A stretch of DNA of 64,000 nt from Streptomyces sp. HUAS YS2 (lineage in GTDB: Bacteria; Actinomycetota; Actinomycetes; Streptomycetales; Streptomycetaceae), in assembly GCF_033343995.1 (NCBI RefSeq), contig NZ_CP137573.1, positions 5,737,001-5,801,000 on the forward strand. The letters run 5' to 3'. Below are positions 42,019 to 50,664 of this stretch, piece by piece. The position numbers were made by a program, and so were the translations under genes. Position 1 is the first letter of the stretch, and the number at the start of each line of letters is the position of its first letter. Under the pieces are notes generated by a model. The model worked only from the letters and a program-made list of their open reading frames with translations. It did no database searches and was not told where the DNA came from.

Positions 42019-43533
42019 TCAGCCCAGGTCGCCCTCGGCGGTGCGCTCGGCCAGCTTCACCAGGGTGCGCACCGAGGAGCCGGTGCCGCCCTTCGGGGTG
42101 TAGCCGAACGGGCCGCCCTCGTTGAAGGCCGGACCGGCGATGTCCAGGTGGGCCCAGGCGATGCCCTCGCCGACGAACTCCTTCAGGAACAGACCGGCCA
42201 CCAGGCCGCCGCCCATCCGCTCGCCCATGTTGGCGATGTCGGCGGTCGGGGAGTCCATGCCCTTGCGCAGGTCGGCCGGGAGCGGCATCGGCCAGGACGC
42301 CTCGCCGACCTCCTCCGCGATCTCGTGGATCTCGGTGCGGAAGGCGTCGTCGTTGGCCATCACACCGAAGGTGCGGTTGCCCAGCGCCAGGATCATCGCG
42401 CCGGTCAGGGTCGCCACGTCGACGATCGCGTCCGGGTTCTCCTCGGAGGCCCGGGTCAGCGCGTCGGCCAGGACCAGGCGGCCCTCGGCGTCCGTGTTGA
42501 GGACCTCGACGGTCTTGCCGCTGTACATGCGCAGCACGTCGCCCGGGCGGGTGGCCGTGCCGGACGGCATGTTCTCGGCGAGCGCCAGCCAGCCGGTGAC
42601 GTTCACGGCGAGGCCGAGGCGGGCGGCCGCGACGACGGCGGCGAACACGGCGGCGGCGCCGCTCATGTCGCACTTCATCGTCTCGTTGTGGCCGGCCGGC
42701 TTCAGCGAGATGCCGCCCGAGTCGTAGGTGATGCCCTTGCCGACCAGGGCCAGGGTCTTCACCGCGTCCGGGTGGGTGTAGGCGATCTTGACCAGGCGCG
42801 GCGGGTTCACCGAGCCGTTGCCGACGCCCAGGATGCCGCCGTAGCCGCCCTTGGCGAGCGCCTTCTCGTCGAGCACCTGCACCTTGAGGCCGTGCTCCTT
42901 GCCGACGGCCTGCGCGGTCGCGGCGAAGGTGGCCGGGTAGAGGTCGTTCGGCGGCATGTTGATCAGGTCACGGGCGCGGTTGATCTCCTCCGCCAGCACC
43001 TGCGCGCGCTCCGCGGCGGCCTTGAATGCCTTGTCGCGGGGCTTGCCGCCGAGCAGCGCCACCTCGGCGAGCGGCTTCTTGGCGTTCTTGCCGCTCTGCT
43101 CCTGGTACGCGGTGTAGGCGTACGCGCCGAGCAGCGCGCCCTCCGCGATCGCCTCGGCGTCCTCGACTGAGCCGACCGGCAGCGCGAAGGCGGCCTTCTT
43201 CGAGCCGTGCAGGACGCGGGAGGCGGTGCCGGCGGCGCGACGCAGCGCCTCGGCGGCGTACTCCGCGTCGCCCTCCGGGGCGGTGCCGAGGCCGACGGCG
43301 AGCACGACGGGGGCCTTCACGCCGGCGGGGGCGGGCAGCTTGATGGCCTCACCCTCGGCACCGGAGGCGCCCAGGGTCTCCAGGACGGCGGCGAGCCTGC
43401 CGTCGAACGCCGCGTCCACGGCCTCGGCGCCGGGCGCGACGACGAGCCCCTTGCCGGACTTGGCGACGCCGACCACGAGGGCGTCGGCGCGCAGCGTCGC
43501 CGGGCCGGCAGTGCTGAGAGTGAGAGCAGTCAC
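42019..43533 (-). CDS. pepA: Leucyl aminopeptidase (M17)
   Basis: This 504-residue cytosolic metallopeptidase removes N-terminal residues from peptides. It shows the M17 metal ligands and active site: VGKGITYDSGGISLKP, MKCDMSGAAAV and the signature NTDAEGRLVLAD. The N-terminal domain (to ~170) is the variable one. The GTG at 43533 has only a weak ribosome-binding site. The gene is upstream of lpdA with a terminator between, so it is separately transcribed. Linkage to lpd/E2 is shared with other actinobacteria. Confidence 0.95.
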   Translation of the reverse strand: MTALTLSTAGPATLRADALVVGVAKSGKGLVVAPGAEAVDAAFDGRLAAVLETLGASGAEGEAIKLPAPAGVKAPVVLAVGLGTAPEGDAEYAAEALRRAAGTASRVLHGSKKAAFALPVGSVEDAEAIAEGALLGAYAYTAYQEQSGKNAKKPLAEVALLGGKPRDKAFKAAAERAQVLAEEINRARDLINMPPNDLYPATFAATAQAVGKEHGLKVQVLDEKALAKGGYGGILGVGNGSVNPPRLVKIAYTHPDAVKTLALVGKGITYDSGGISLKPAGHNETMKCDMSGAAAVFAAVVAAARLGLAVNVTGWLALAENMPSGTATRPGDVLRMYSGKTVEVLNTDAEGRLVLADALTRASEENPDAIVDVATLTGAMILALGNRTFGVMANDDAFRTEIHEIAEEVGEASWPMPLPADLRKGMDSPTADIANMGERMGGGLVAGLFLKEFVGEGIAWAHLDIAGPAFNEGGPFGYTPKGGTGSSVRTLVKLAERTAEGDLG

Positions 43534-43834
43534 GGTGGTGAAATCTCGCTTCCATTGAGTTCTGTGGCGGTCGAGGGATGGGCCGACCGTGCCCGCCGCA
43601 TCGTATTTCGGCCCGCGAACCGCCGTGAACGAGCCTACGCTCGCTCGTTCGGTTCGCTCACGGCGGCGGCCGTTCACTCATCCGTGGTGTCTGTCCCAGG
43701 TTTACCCCGTGGGCCTGCCTGGCTGATCCACACTCGCCTCGTCCACGCAAGCGCGGCACTCGCGCCTTCGCATCATCTCCACAGGTCGCGCCCCGGTCGA
43801 GGGGGCGGAGGCCTGCCGAGGGGGGAACCAGCCG
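43534..43834. promoter_or_regulatory. Divergent promoter region of pepA and the exopolysaccharide operon
   Basis: A 301-bp spacer with no gene. It holds a repeat of CGAACGAGC/GCTCGTTCGG type near 43625-43655. The right half is less GC-rich and probably carries the promoter of the 43835 operon. No certain -10/-35 set was identified. Confidence 0.4.
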
Positions 43835-45880
43835 ATGGACCCGAACCGGTCCCGCATGCCCAGAACGGCCCGGAGGGCGGCGCTCGTCGCCGCCGCGCTG
43901 CTCGCCACCGTCGTGCCCACCGCCGGCCCGGCCGCCTCCGCGACCGTCCCGCGGATCGACCTCACCGTCCTCCTCGTGGACGACGGCAGCACCACCGTCG
44001 GGGCGATCGCCGACGAGCTGCGCGCCACCGGCGTCCCGTACCGCACCCTCGATCTGACCGACCCGGACCGCCCGGTCGTCGACGCCGGGTTCCTCAGCGA
44101 CACGGTCGACGGCCGGCCCCGCGCCAAGTACCAGGGCGTCGTCCTCCCGCACGAGGCGCCGTTCGGCCCCGACTCGGCGGAGCAGTCCGCGCTCGCCGCG
44201 TACGAGAGCGCCTTCGGCATCCCGCAGGTCGACGCCTACACCTGGGCCCATCCCGGCGTCGGCCTCGACTGGACGAACGAGGGCGGCTGGTCCGGTGTCC
44301 TGGACGGTGTCACCGCCTCCGTCACCGCGGCCGGCAGGGCCGGGCCCTTCCGGCACCTCGACGGGCCGCTGACCTTCGAGGACAACGACCCCGCGATCTC
44401 CGAGAGCTACGGCTACGCGGGCCGCCCCCGCGCCGGCTACACCAGTTACCTCGACCTGCCCGTCGAGGGCGGCGGCCGGGCCAGCCTGATCGGCGAGTAC
44501 GCGCACGACGGCCGCCGCGAACTCGTCGTCACCTTCGCCTACAACCGCAACCAGCGGCAGTTCCGCGCACTCGCCCGCGGCATCGTCGAATGGCTGACCC
44601 AGGGCGTCCACCTCGGCCGCAGCCGCAGCTATTTCTCCGTCCACGTCGACGACGTCTTCGCCCCCGACGCCCGATGGAACACCGAACGGAACTGCACCCC
44701 CGGCGACTTCGACTGCGTCGGCGACGACGGGCAGGACGGCGACGTCATCCGGATGACCGCCGACGACGCCGTGTACGCCGCAGCCTGGCAGAAGTCCGCC
44801 GGCTTCACCCTCGACATGGTCTACAACGGCGGCCAGGGCGAGCAGTGGAAGACCGCGCACGGCGGGACCGACCCGCTCGCGGCCCGGCTGATCGCCGACC
44901 GCGCCCAGTACCGCTGGGTCAACCACACCTACACCCACCCCTTCCTCGGCTGCGTGCAGGACACCTCCGCCGTCCCCTGGCAGTGCGCCGAGGACACCGC
45001 CGGGAACACGCTGTGGACGAGCCGCTCGGCGATCTCCGCGGAGATCCGGAACAACCACAACTGGGCCGTCGGCAAGGGCATCTCGGTGGACCGCTCCGAG
45101 CTGGTCACCGGCGAGCACTCCGGCCTGAAGACCCTGCCGCAGCAGCCGGCCGACAACCCGAACCTCGCCGGCGCGCTCGCCGACAACGGCGTGAAGTGGC
45201 TCGCCTCCGACAACTCCCGCGAACCCGCGCAGCGGACCGTCGGCGGTTCGAAGACCGTCCCCCGGCACCCGATGAACGTGTACTACAACGTGGGCACCGC
45301 CGCCGAGATGACCGACGAGTACAACTGGATCTACACCTCGCGCGCCGACGGCGGCAGCGGCGTCTGCGAGTCCAACCCCGCCTCGACCTGCCTGCCCGCC
45401 CCGCTCGACCCCGCCACCGGCTACGCCGACCGGATCGTCCCGCAGGAGGCGCGCACCGCGCTCTCCCACATCGTGGCCAACGACCCGCGCCCGCACTACG
45501 TGCACCAGTCCAACCTCGCGGAGGAACGGCTGCTCTACCCGGTGCTCGACCGCGTCCTCGCCGACTACCGCGCCCTGTTCGCCGACAACACCCCGCTCGT
45601 CGTCCCGCGCCACCGGGACGTCGGCGCCGAACTCGACCGCCGCGCCGCCTGGGAGAAGGCCGTCGCCGAGGGCCGGGTCACCGCGTACCGCGTCGGCACC
45701 AGCGTCACCGTCAAGGCGCCCTCCGGAGTGACCGCCCCGGTCACCGTGCCCGAGGGAACCCGCAAGCAACTCCTGCTCGGTACGGCGGTGTTCGGGTCCC
45801 CTTACGCCGGAGCGCGCTCCGACTGGACCACCCCGGAGCCGCTGCAGACCGCGATCACGCTCAAGCTGCCGACCGCGTAG
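43835..45880 (+). CDS. Secreted Agd3-like polysaccharide deacetylase (CE18 type)
   Basis: This 681-residue protein has a signal peptide (cleavage after ~ASA, residue 36). The deacetylase core carries HVDDVF (270-275) and NHTYTH (His364 and His368). The Asp plus HxxxH arrangement matches the metal site of fungal Agd3, which removes acetyl groups from GalNAc in galactosaminogalactan. Distal motifs NVYYN (481) and HQSN (557) fit a deacetylase barrel. A C-terminal beta domain follows. It is the first gene of a five-gene operon. The ribosome-binding site is GAGGGGGGA. Activity on a GalNAc polymer is inferred from family and context. Confidence 0.82.
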   Translation: MDPNRSRMPRTARRAALVAAALLATVVPTAGPAASATVPRIDLTVLLVDDGSTTVGAIADELRATGVPYRTLDLTDPDRPVVDAGFLSDTVDGRPRAKYQGVVLPHEAPFGPDSAEQSALAAYESAFGIPQVDAYTWAHPGVGLDWTNEGGWSGVLDGVTASVTAAGRAGPFRHLDGPLTFEDNDPAISESYGYAGRPRAGYTSYLDLPVEGGGRASLIGEYAHDGRRELVVTFAYNRNQRQFRALARGIVEWLTQGVHLGRSRSYFSVHVDDVFAPDARWNTERNCTPGDFDCVGDDGQDGDVIRMTADDAVYAAAWQKSAGFTLDMVYNGGQGEQWKTAHGGTDPLAARLIADRAQYRWVNHTYTHPFLGCVQDTSAVPWQCAEDTAGNTLWTSRSAISAEIRNNHNWAVGKGISVDRSELVTGEHSGLKTLPQQPADNPNLAGALADNGVKWLASDNSREPAQRTVGGSKTVPRHPMNVYYNVGTAAEMTDEYNWIYTSRADGGSGVCESNPASTCLPAPLDPATGYADRIVPQEARTALSHIVANDPRPHYVHQSNLAEERLLYPVLDRVLADYRALFADNTPLVVPRHRDVGAELDRRAAWEKAVAEGRVTAYRVGTSVTVKAPSGVTAPVTVPEGTRKQLLLGTAVFGSPYAGARSDWTTPEPLQTAITLKLPTA

Positions 45881-45911
45881 CACAGCACGTACGTCCTGGG
45901 GGGACACGCAC

Positions 45912-47432
45912 ATGCCGAGCAGTGGCCGTCACGTCACCATGCTCACCGAAGGCACCTATCCGCACGTCCACGGGGGAGTCAGCACCTGGTGCGACCAACT
46001 CGTCCGGGGCATGCCCGAGGTCGACTTCTCCGTACTCTCGCTCACCGGCAGCGGCCGCGAGCCGGTCGGCTGGGAGCTGCCGCCCAACGTCCGCCGCCAC
46101 ACCGCCTTCCCGCTCTGGGGACCCACGCAGGGGCCGGCCCCGCGCCGGCCGCTCGTGGGGCGCGAGCGCCGCCGCTTCGTCGACACGTACGAGCGCTTCC
46201 TGCTCTCGCTCCTCGACCCGGCGGCGGGCTGCGACTTCGGCGAGGGCCTGTACGCGCTGGCCGCGCTCGCCCGGCGCGGCCGGCTCACCGCCGCGCTGCG
46301 CACCGAGGCGGTGCTGCGCTCCCTGATGTGGATCTGGTCCATGCCGCACCTGCCGACGGCCGCGGCCCGGCCCACCGTCCACGACGCCCTCACCGCCACC
46401 GACCTGATGGAACACGCACTGCGCCCGCTCGCCGCCCGGATATCCCCGGACGGCGTCGCGCACGCCGTCTCCAGCGGCCTCGCGACGCTGCCCGCGCTCG
46501 CCGCCCAGCACTTCGAGGGCGTGCCGTTCCTCCTCACGGAACACGGCATCTACCTGCGGGAGCGCTACCTCGGCTACCGCACCGAGGCGCAGAGCTGGCC
46601 GGTCAAGGCGCTGCTGCTCGCCTTCTACCGGGAGCTCAACACGCTGGGCTACCGCAAGGCCCGTCTGATCACCCCCTGCAACCAGTACAACCGGCGCTGG
46701 GAGGAGCGCGGCGGCGCGCCCGCCGAGCGCATCCGGACCGTCTACAACGGCGTCGACCCGCACGCGTTCCCGTACGCCGGGCCCGAGCCGGAGACGCCCA
46801 CGCTGAGCTGGGCCGGCCGGATCGACCCCATCAAGGACCTGGCGACGCTGATCCGGGCGTACGCCATCGCCCGCGCCGAACTCCCCGAGCTGCGGCTGCG
46901 GTTGTTCGGCCCGGTGCCGGCCGGCGGCGAGGACTACCGGACCCGGCTGGAGAAGCTCGCCGCGGAACTGGGCGTGGCGGACGGCATCACGTACGAGGGC
47001 CGGGTCTCCGACGTGGCCCGCGCGTACGCCGCCGGGAACGTCGTGATGCTCTCCTCGATCAGCGAGGGCTTTCCCTTCTCGCTGATCGAAGCCATGTCCT
47101 GCGGCCGGGCCACCGTCTCGACGGACGTCGGCGGGGTCCGCGAGGCGGTCGGCGACACCGGCCTCGTCGTCCCGCCGCGGGAGCCCGCGGTGATGGCCGC
47201 GGCGGTCGTGGACCTGCTGCGGGACGACGCGCGGCGCGCCGAACTCGGGCGCCGGGCGCGGCAGCGCGTCGTCGACCGGTTCACCCTGCACCGTTCGGTG
47301 GACGGCTTCCGGAACATCTACCGCGAGCTGACCGGCGAACCACCCGTCCCGGAGGCCCCGGCGGCCGACTGGACGGTCCGCCTCACCGACCCCTGGCGCC
47401 AGGAACTCGTCGGCGGAGGCACCCTGTCATGA
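45912..47432 (+). CDS. PelF-like GT4 glycosyltransferase
   Basis: This 506-residue cytoplasmic glycosyltransferase resembles PelF, the enzyme that polymerises the Pel polysaccharide. It has MLTEGTYPHVHGGVSTW at the N-terminus, LLTEHGIYLRER (207-218), the donor-site segment WAGRIDPIKDLATLIRAY (~300-317) and the retaining GT4 E-x7-E motif as SEGFPFSLIEAM (Glu385, Glu393). The donor is a UDP-sugar in the family, likely UDP-GalNAc. The start is 31 bp after the deacetylase stop. Its TGA overlaps the next ATG, so the membrane protein is translationally coupled, as expected for a synthase-transporter pair. Confidence 0.9.
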   Translation: MPSSGRHVTMLTEGTYPHVHGGVSTWCDQLVRGMPEVDFSVLSLTGSGREPVGWELPPNVRRHTAFPLWGPTQGPAPRRPLVGRERRRFVDTYERFLLSLLDPAAGCDFGEGLYALAALARRGRLTAALRTEAVLRSLMWIWSMPHLPTAAARPTVHDALTATDLMEHALRPLAARISPDGVAHAVSSGLATLPALAAQHFEGVPFLLTEHGIYLRERYLGYRTEAQSWPVKALLLAFYRELNTLGYRKARLITPCNQYNRRWEERGGAPAERIRTVYNGVDPHAFPYAGPEPETPTLSWAGRIDPIKDLATLIRAYAIARAELPELRLRLFGPVPAGGEDYRTRLEKLAAELGVADGITYEGRVSDVARAYAAGNVVMLSSISEGFPFSLIEAMSCGRATVSTDVGGVREAVGDTGLVVPPREPAVMAAAVVDLLRDDARRAELGRRARQRVVDRFTLHRSVDGFRNIYRELTGEPPVPEAPAADWTVRLTDPWRQELVGGGTLS

Positions 47433-49054
47433 GCGGCTCCCTCTGGCTGAAGCCAGGCGCGACCCAGGACACCCTCCCGTCGATCCCGCGCCCCCGACGC
47501 GTCGCGACGCCCGGCGCCGAAGCCGCGGACGGACCACGGGCCGACGCCGAGCCGGGGCACCCCGCCGCCGCGGCGGCGTGCGGCGTGCCTGCCGGCGGCT
47601 CGTCCCGTGCCGACGGCGTGGGTTGCGTGCACGGTCCGTGCGCCGACGACGGCTCGTCCCGCGCCCACGGGTCCCGTGGCGGCGAAGACGCCGGACTCGC
47701 CGAGGATCCGCTCGACGAACTCGCCGATCGGCTGCACGCGTTGGCGGCCGTTGCCGTGCATCCCGACGAGATCGCCGCGATCCTCGAGTCCGACGGCATG
47801 ACCGACGAGCACATCCGGCTCACCTACGGACGCCCCGACTCCTTCGCGCTCGCCGAGGACCTCTACGCGCGGGTCGAGCGCCGGCACCCCACGGCCGCCG
47901 CCGCGGCGCCCGCGCCGTGGCACGCCGGGCTCGGCGGGTGCCTGCTGCGCGGGCTGGTGTTCGCGCTGCCGGGGCTCGCGTACGTGCTCGGCGCGCCGCT
48001 GCTCGCCGGGCCGCCCGGCCGGTTCGGGCTGCCCTCGGGGACGGTGCCGCTGCTCGCCGGGGCGGTCGCCGGCTGGGTGTGGAACCAGGCGCTGTCCCAC
48101 CGGGCGTACACCTGGCTCGGCCTCGGCGACCGGCCCGCCGCCGTGCGGACGCTGCTCACCGGCGCGCCCGCCGGGGCGCTGGCCGGCACGGTCGTGGCGG
48201 TCGCCGTGACCGGTCCGGGGGAGTGGTCGGCGGCCGCGTTCGCGGCCGGGCAGGCGCTCTACCTGGCCGCGGCGACCGTGCTGCTCGTCCTCGGTCGCGA
48301 ACGGGCCCTGCTGTACGCGCTGTCACCCCTCGCCGGGGCCGGCTTCGCCTTCCGGTACGACCTGCCGGACGCGCTCCGGATCGCGCTGCTGCTCGCCTCC
48401 CTCGCCGCGACGGCCGCCTTCGCGGCCGTCGTGCTGCTGCCGGCCGCCGCACCCGAACCGTCCGGCGGCGCGCACCGCCGCGCCGGGCCGTCGCTCGCCG
48501 CGTCCCTGCCGTACGGTCTGTTCGGCCTCGGCACCGGCCTGTTGGTGCTGTACGCGGCCGTCGGCGACGTCCTCGCCTCGGCCGGCCCGGCCGACCTGGT
48601 GGCGGCCCCCTCGGCGGTCGCGCTCACCCTCTCGATGGGCCCGGCCGAGTGGCTGCTGCACCGGTTCCGCGGCGAGAGCAGGGCCGGACTGCGGGTCACC
48701 ACCACCGCCCGCGCCTTCCGCCGCACCGCCGCGACCACCCTCGCGCTCTGCCTCACCGGCTACCTCGTCGTGCTGTTGGCGCTCGCCGTCGCCGGCACCC
48801 TGGCCTGGCCGGGCGCCGGCCCGCCCGACGCCCCGCGGACGGTGTCGCTGTTGTTGGTCGGCGTCGTGCTCTGGCTGGGGCTGCTGCTCCAGGCCTTCGG
48901 CGCCGTCCTGAGCGCCGCCCTGGTCTGCCTGCTCGCCGCCGCCGCGCAGATCACCGCCCCCGCGGCCGGCCCGGCCATCACCGCGACCGCCGCCGCCGTG
49001 CTCGCCGTCCTGAGCTGTGCTCTGCTGGTACGGCCGACGGCTCACCGGGCGTGA
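47429..49054 (+). CDS. Polytopic membrane protein, candidate exporter (PelG-like role)
   Basis: This 541-residue protein has a ~160-residue cytoplasmic N-terminal part: a low-complexity start, then DELADRLHALAAVAVHPDEIAAILESDG and LTYGRPDSFALAEDLYARV. Ten or more membrane segments follow between ~170 and 535. Coupling to the PelF-like gene by ATGA overlap suggests it does what PelG does in Pel loci, moving the growing polymer across the membrane. Sequence similarity to PelG itself was not established. The N-terminal part may bind the glycosyltransferase. Confidence 0.75.
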   Translation: MSGSLWLKPGATQDTLPSIPRPRRVATPGAEAADGPRADAEPGHPAAAAACGVPAGGSSRADGVGCVHGPCADDGSSRAHGSRGGEDAGLAEDPLDELADRLHALAAVAVHPDEIAAILESDGMTDEHIRLTYGRPDSFALAEDLYARVERRHPTAAAAAPAPWHAGLGGCLLRGLVFALPGLAYVLGAPLLAGPPGRFGLPSGTVPLLAGAVAGWVWNQALSHRAYTWLGLGDRPAAVRTLLTGAPAGALAGTVVAVAVTGPGEWSAAAFAAGQALYLAAATVLLVLGRERALLYALSPLAGAGFAFRYDLPDALRIALLLASLAATAAFAAVVLLPAAAPEPSGGAHRRAGPSLAASLPYGLFGLGTGLLVLYAAVGDVLASAGPADLVAAPSAVALTLSMGPAEWLLHRFRGESRAGLRVTTTARAFRRTAATTLALCLTGYLVVLLALAVAGTLAWPGAGPPDAPRTVSLLLVGVVLWLGLLLQAFGAVLSAALVCLLAAAAQITAPAAGPAITATAAAVLAVLSCALLVRPTAHRA

Positions 49055-49206
49055 GGGGGCCTCTTGCCGAGCGGACGAACCCGCGCTGCCCGGCCCGCAC
49101 CCGCCCGGCCCGCACCCGCCCCGCACGCGGACACCCGACGCACCCCGGGCGCGGGACGGCCCGCGCCCACCCCCGTTCCGCACGACACCCCTGGGGGATT
49201 CCGATC

Positions 49207-49824
49207 GTGACCCCGTCCCTCCTCGTCCCGTTCTACGAGCACCCCGCCGAGCGCCCCGACGCCTGGGGCGCGCTGCTCGCCGCCGCGCCCCGGCTGTACG
49301 GGGTGGTGCTCAACCCGGCGAACGGCCCCGGCACCGCGCCCGATCCGGCCTTCGCCGACATCGCGGCGCGGCTGCGCGCGGCCCGGGTGCGGGTGCTCGG
49401 GTACACCGACACGGACTACGGGCGCCGCCCGCACGCCGAGGTCGCCGCCGATCTGCTGCGGCACCGCGACTGGTACGGGACCGACGGCGCGTTCCTCGAC
49501 CAGGTGCCGACCGCGCCGGAGGCCGTCCCGCACGTCCACCGCCTCGCCGTGGCCGCCCGCGCCGCCGGGGCCGGGACGCTGGTGCTCAACCACGGGGCCC
49601 AGCCGCACCCCTCGTACGCGCCGCTCGCCGACCTGCTCGTCACCTTCGAGGGCCCGTGGGACACCTACCGGGACCTCGATCTGCCGGCCGGCGACCGGTA
49701 CTGCCACCTCGTGTACGCCGCCCCCGCGGACGCCCGGGTCACCTCGCGCGTGCAGTGCTCCGTACCGGGGGCAGGGGCGCATCCGTGGGGCACGCTGCCG
49801 CACGCCCTGGAGGCCGCCCGGTGA
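49207..49824 (+). CDS. Spherulin-4 family protein (GH135, Sph3-like)
   Basis: This 205-residue TIM-barrel-type protein has spherulin-4 motifs: LLVPFYEHP, VVLNPANGPG (~34-42), VLGYTDTDYGRR (~63-74), DWYGTDGAFLDQ and TFEGPW. In fungal Sph3, a galactosaminogalactan hydrolase, the catalytic cluster includes a DE pair and a later Glu. Here the pair reads Asp98-Gln99, with Glu148 kept, so activity may be altered. There is no signal peptide in this start (GTG 49207, GGGGGA upstream), unlike the fungal enzyme. Its stop overlaps the next start (GTGA). Confidence 0.8.
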   Translation: MTPSLLVPFYEHPAERPDAWGALLAAAPRLYGVVLNPANGPGTAPDPAFADIAARLRAARVRVLGYTDTDYGRRPHAEVAADLLRHRDWYGTDGAFLDQVPTAPEAVPHVHRLAVAARAAGAGTLVLNHGAQPHPSYAPLADLLVTFEGPWDTYRDLDLPAGDRYCHLVYAAPADARVTSRVQCSVPGAGAHPWGTLPHALEAAR

Positions 49825-50627
49825 GACGTTTCCTCGCCCTGCTCACCGTCCTGCTGCTCGCGCTGACCGCCTGCACCTCCGCCCCGGACGACGACCGGTC
49901 GGACGACCGCTCCGGCGGTCGCTCCGGGGACCGCTGGCAGCCGGCGCCCGGCCTCGCCTGGCAGTGGCAGCTCAGCGGCAGGCTGGATCCGGCCGTGGAC
50001 GCCCCCGTGTACGACATCGACGGCTTCGACCACCCCGCCTCCGCCGTCGCGGACCTGCACCGGCGCGGCCGCAAGGTGATCTGCTATCTGTCCACCGGTG
50101 CCTGGGAGGAATTCCGCCCGGACGCCGAGAAGTTCCCCGCGTCCCTGCTCGGCCGCAGCAACGGCTGGCCGGGCGAGCGCTGGCTCGACATCCGCCGCAC
50201 CGACCTCCTCGAACCGCTGATGGCCGCCCGGATCGACATGTGCCGCGCCAAGGGTTTCGACGCGGTCGAGCCGGACAACATGGACGGCTACGCGAACCGC
50301 ACCGGCTTTCCGCTCACCGCGGCCGACCAGCTCCGCTACAACCGCCTGATCGCCCGGTTGGCCCACGACCGCGGACTCGCGGTCGGCCTGAAGAACGACC
50401 TCGACCAGATCCCCGCCCTGCTCCTTGACTTCGACTTCGCGGTCAACGAGCAGTGCGCCGAGTACGCCGAGTGCGAGCGGCTCACCCCGTTCGTCCGGGC
50501 GGGCAAGGCCGTCTTCCACGTCGAGTACGAGCTGGAGACCGGGGAGTTCTGTCCCGAGGCCCGCAGGCTGGGCATGAGTTCGATGCTGAAGAAGTACGAG
50601 CTGGGGGCCTGGCGCCGGCCCTGCTAG
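49821..50627 (+). CDS. GH114-like lipoprotein (endo-alpha-1,4-polygalactosaminidase, Ega3-like)
   Basis: This 268-residue protein has a lipobox LTAC (Cys18), so it is anchored outside the membrane. The catalytic TIM barrel has YDIDGFD (64-70), VICYLSTGAWEEFRPD and the conserved VEPDNMDGY (149-157), the hallmark of GH114, plus FAVNEQCAEY. Ega3 in Aspergillus cuts galactosamine-rich galactosaminogalactan, and the Pel protein PelA has a related hydrolase domain. It is the last gene of the operon. Its TAG stop is part of the CTAG target copied by the IS insertion, so the gene is intact. Confidence 0.9.
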   Translation: MRRFLALLTVLLLALTACTSAPDDDRSDDRSGGRSGDRWQPAPGLAWQWQLSGRLDPAVDAPVYDIDGFDHPASAVADLHRRGRKVICYLSTGAWEEFRPDAEKFPASLLGRSNGWPGERWLDIRRTDLLEPLMAARIDMCRAKGFDAVEPDNMDGYANRTGFPLTAADQLRYNRLIARLAHDRGLAVGLKNDLDQIPALLLDFDFAVNEQCAEYAECERLTPFVRAGKAVFHVEYELETGEFCPEARRLGMSSMLKKYELGAWRRPC

Positions 50628-50649
50628 GCCGTGTCCGTAAAGTTGTTGG
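50628..50649. repeat. IS left inverted repeat
   Basis: It begins GCCGTGTCCGTAAAGT directly after the CTAG target copy and pairs with the right end of the element. Confidence 0.82.
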
Positions 50650-50664
50650 CTCGTTACTCCGTTT

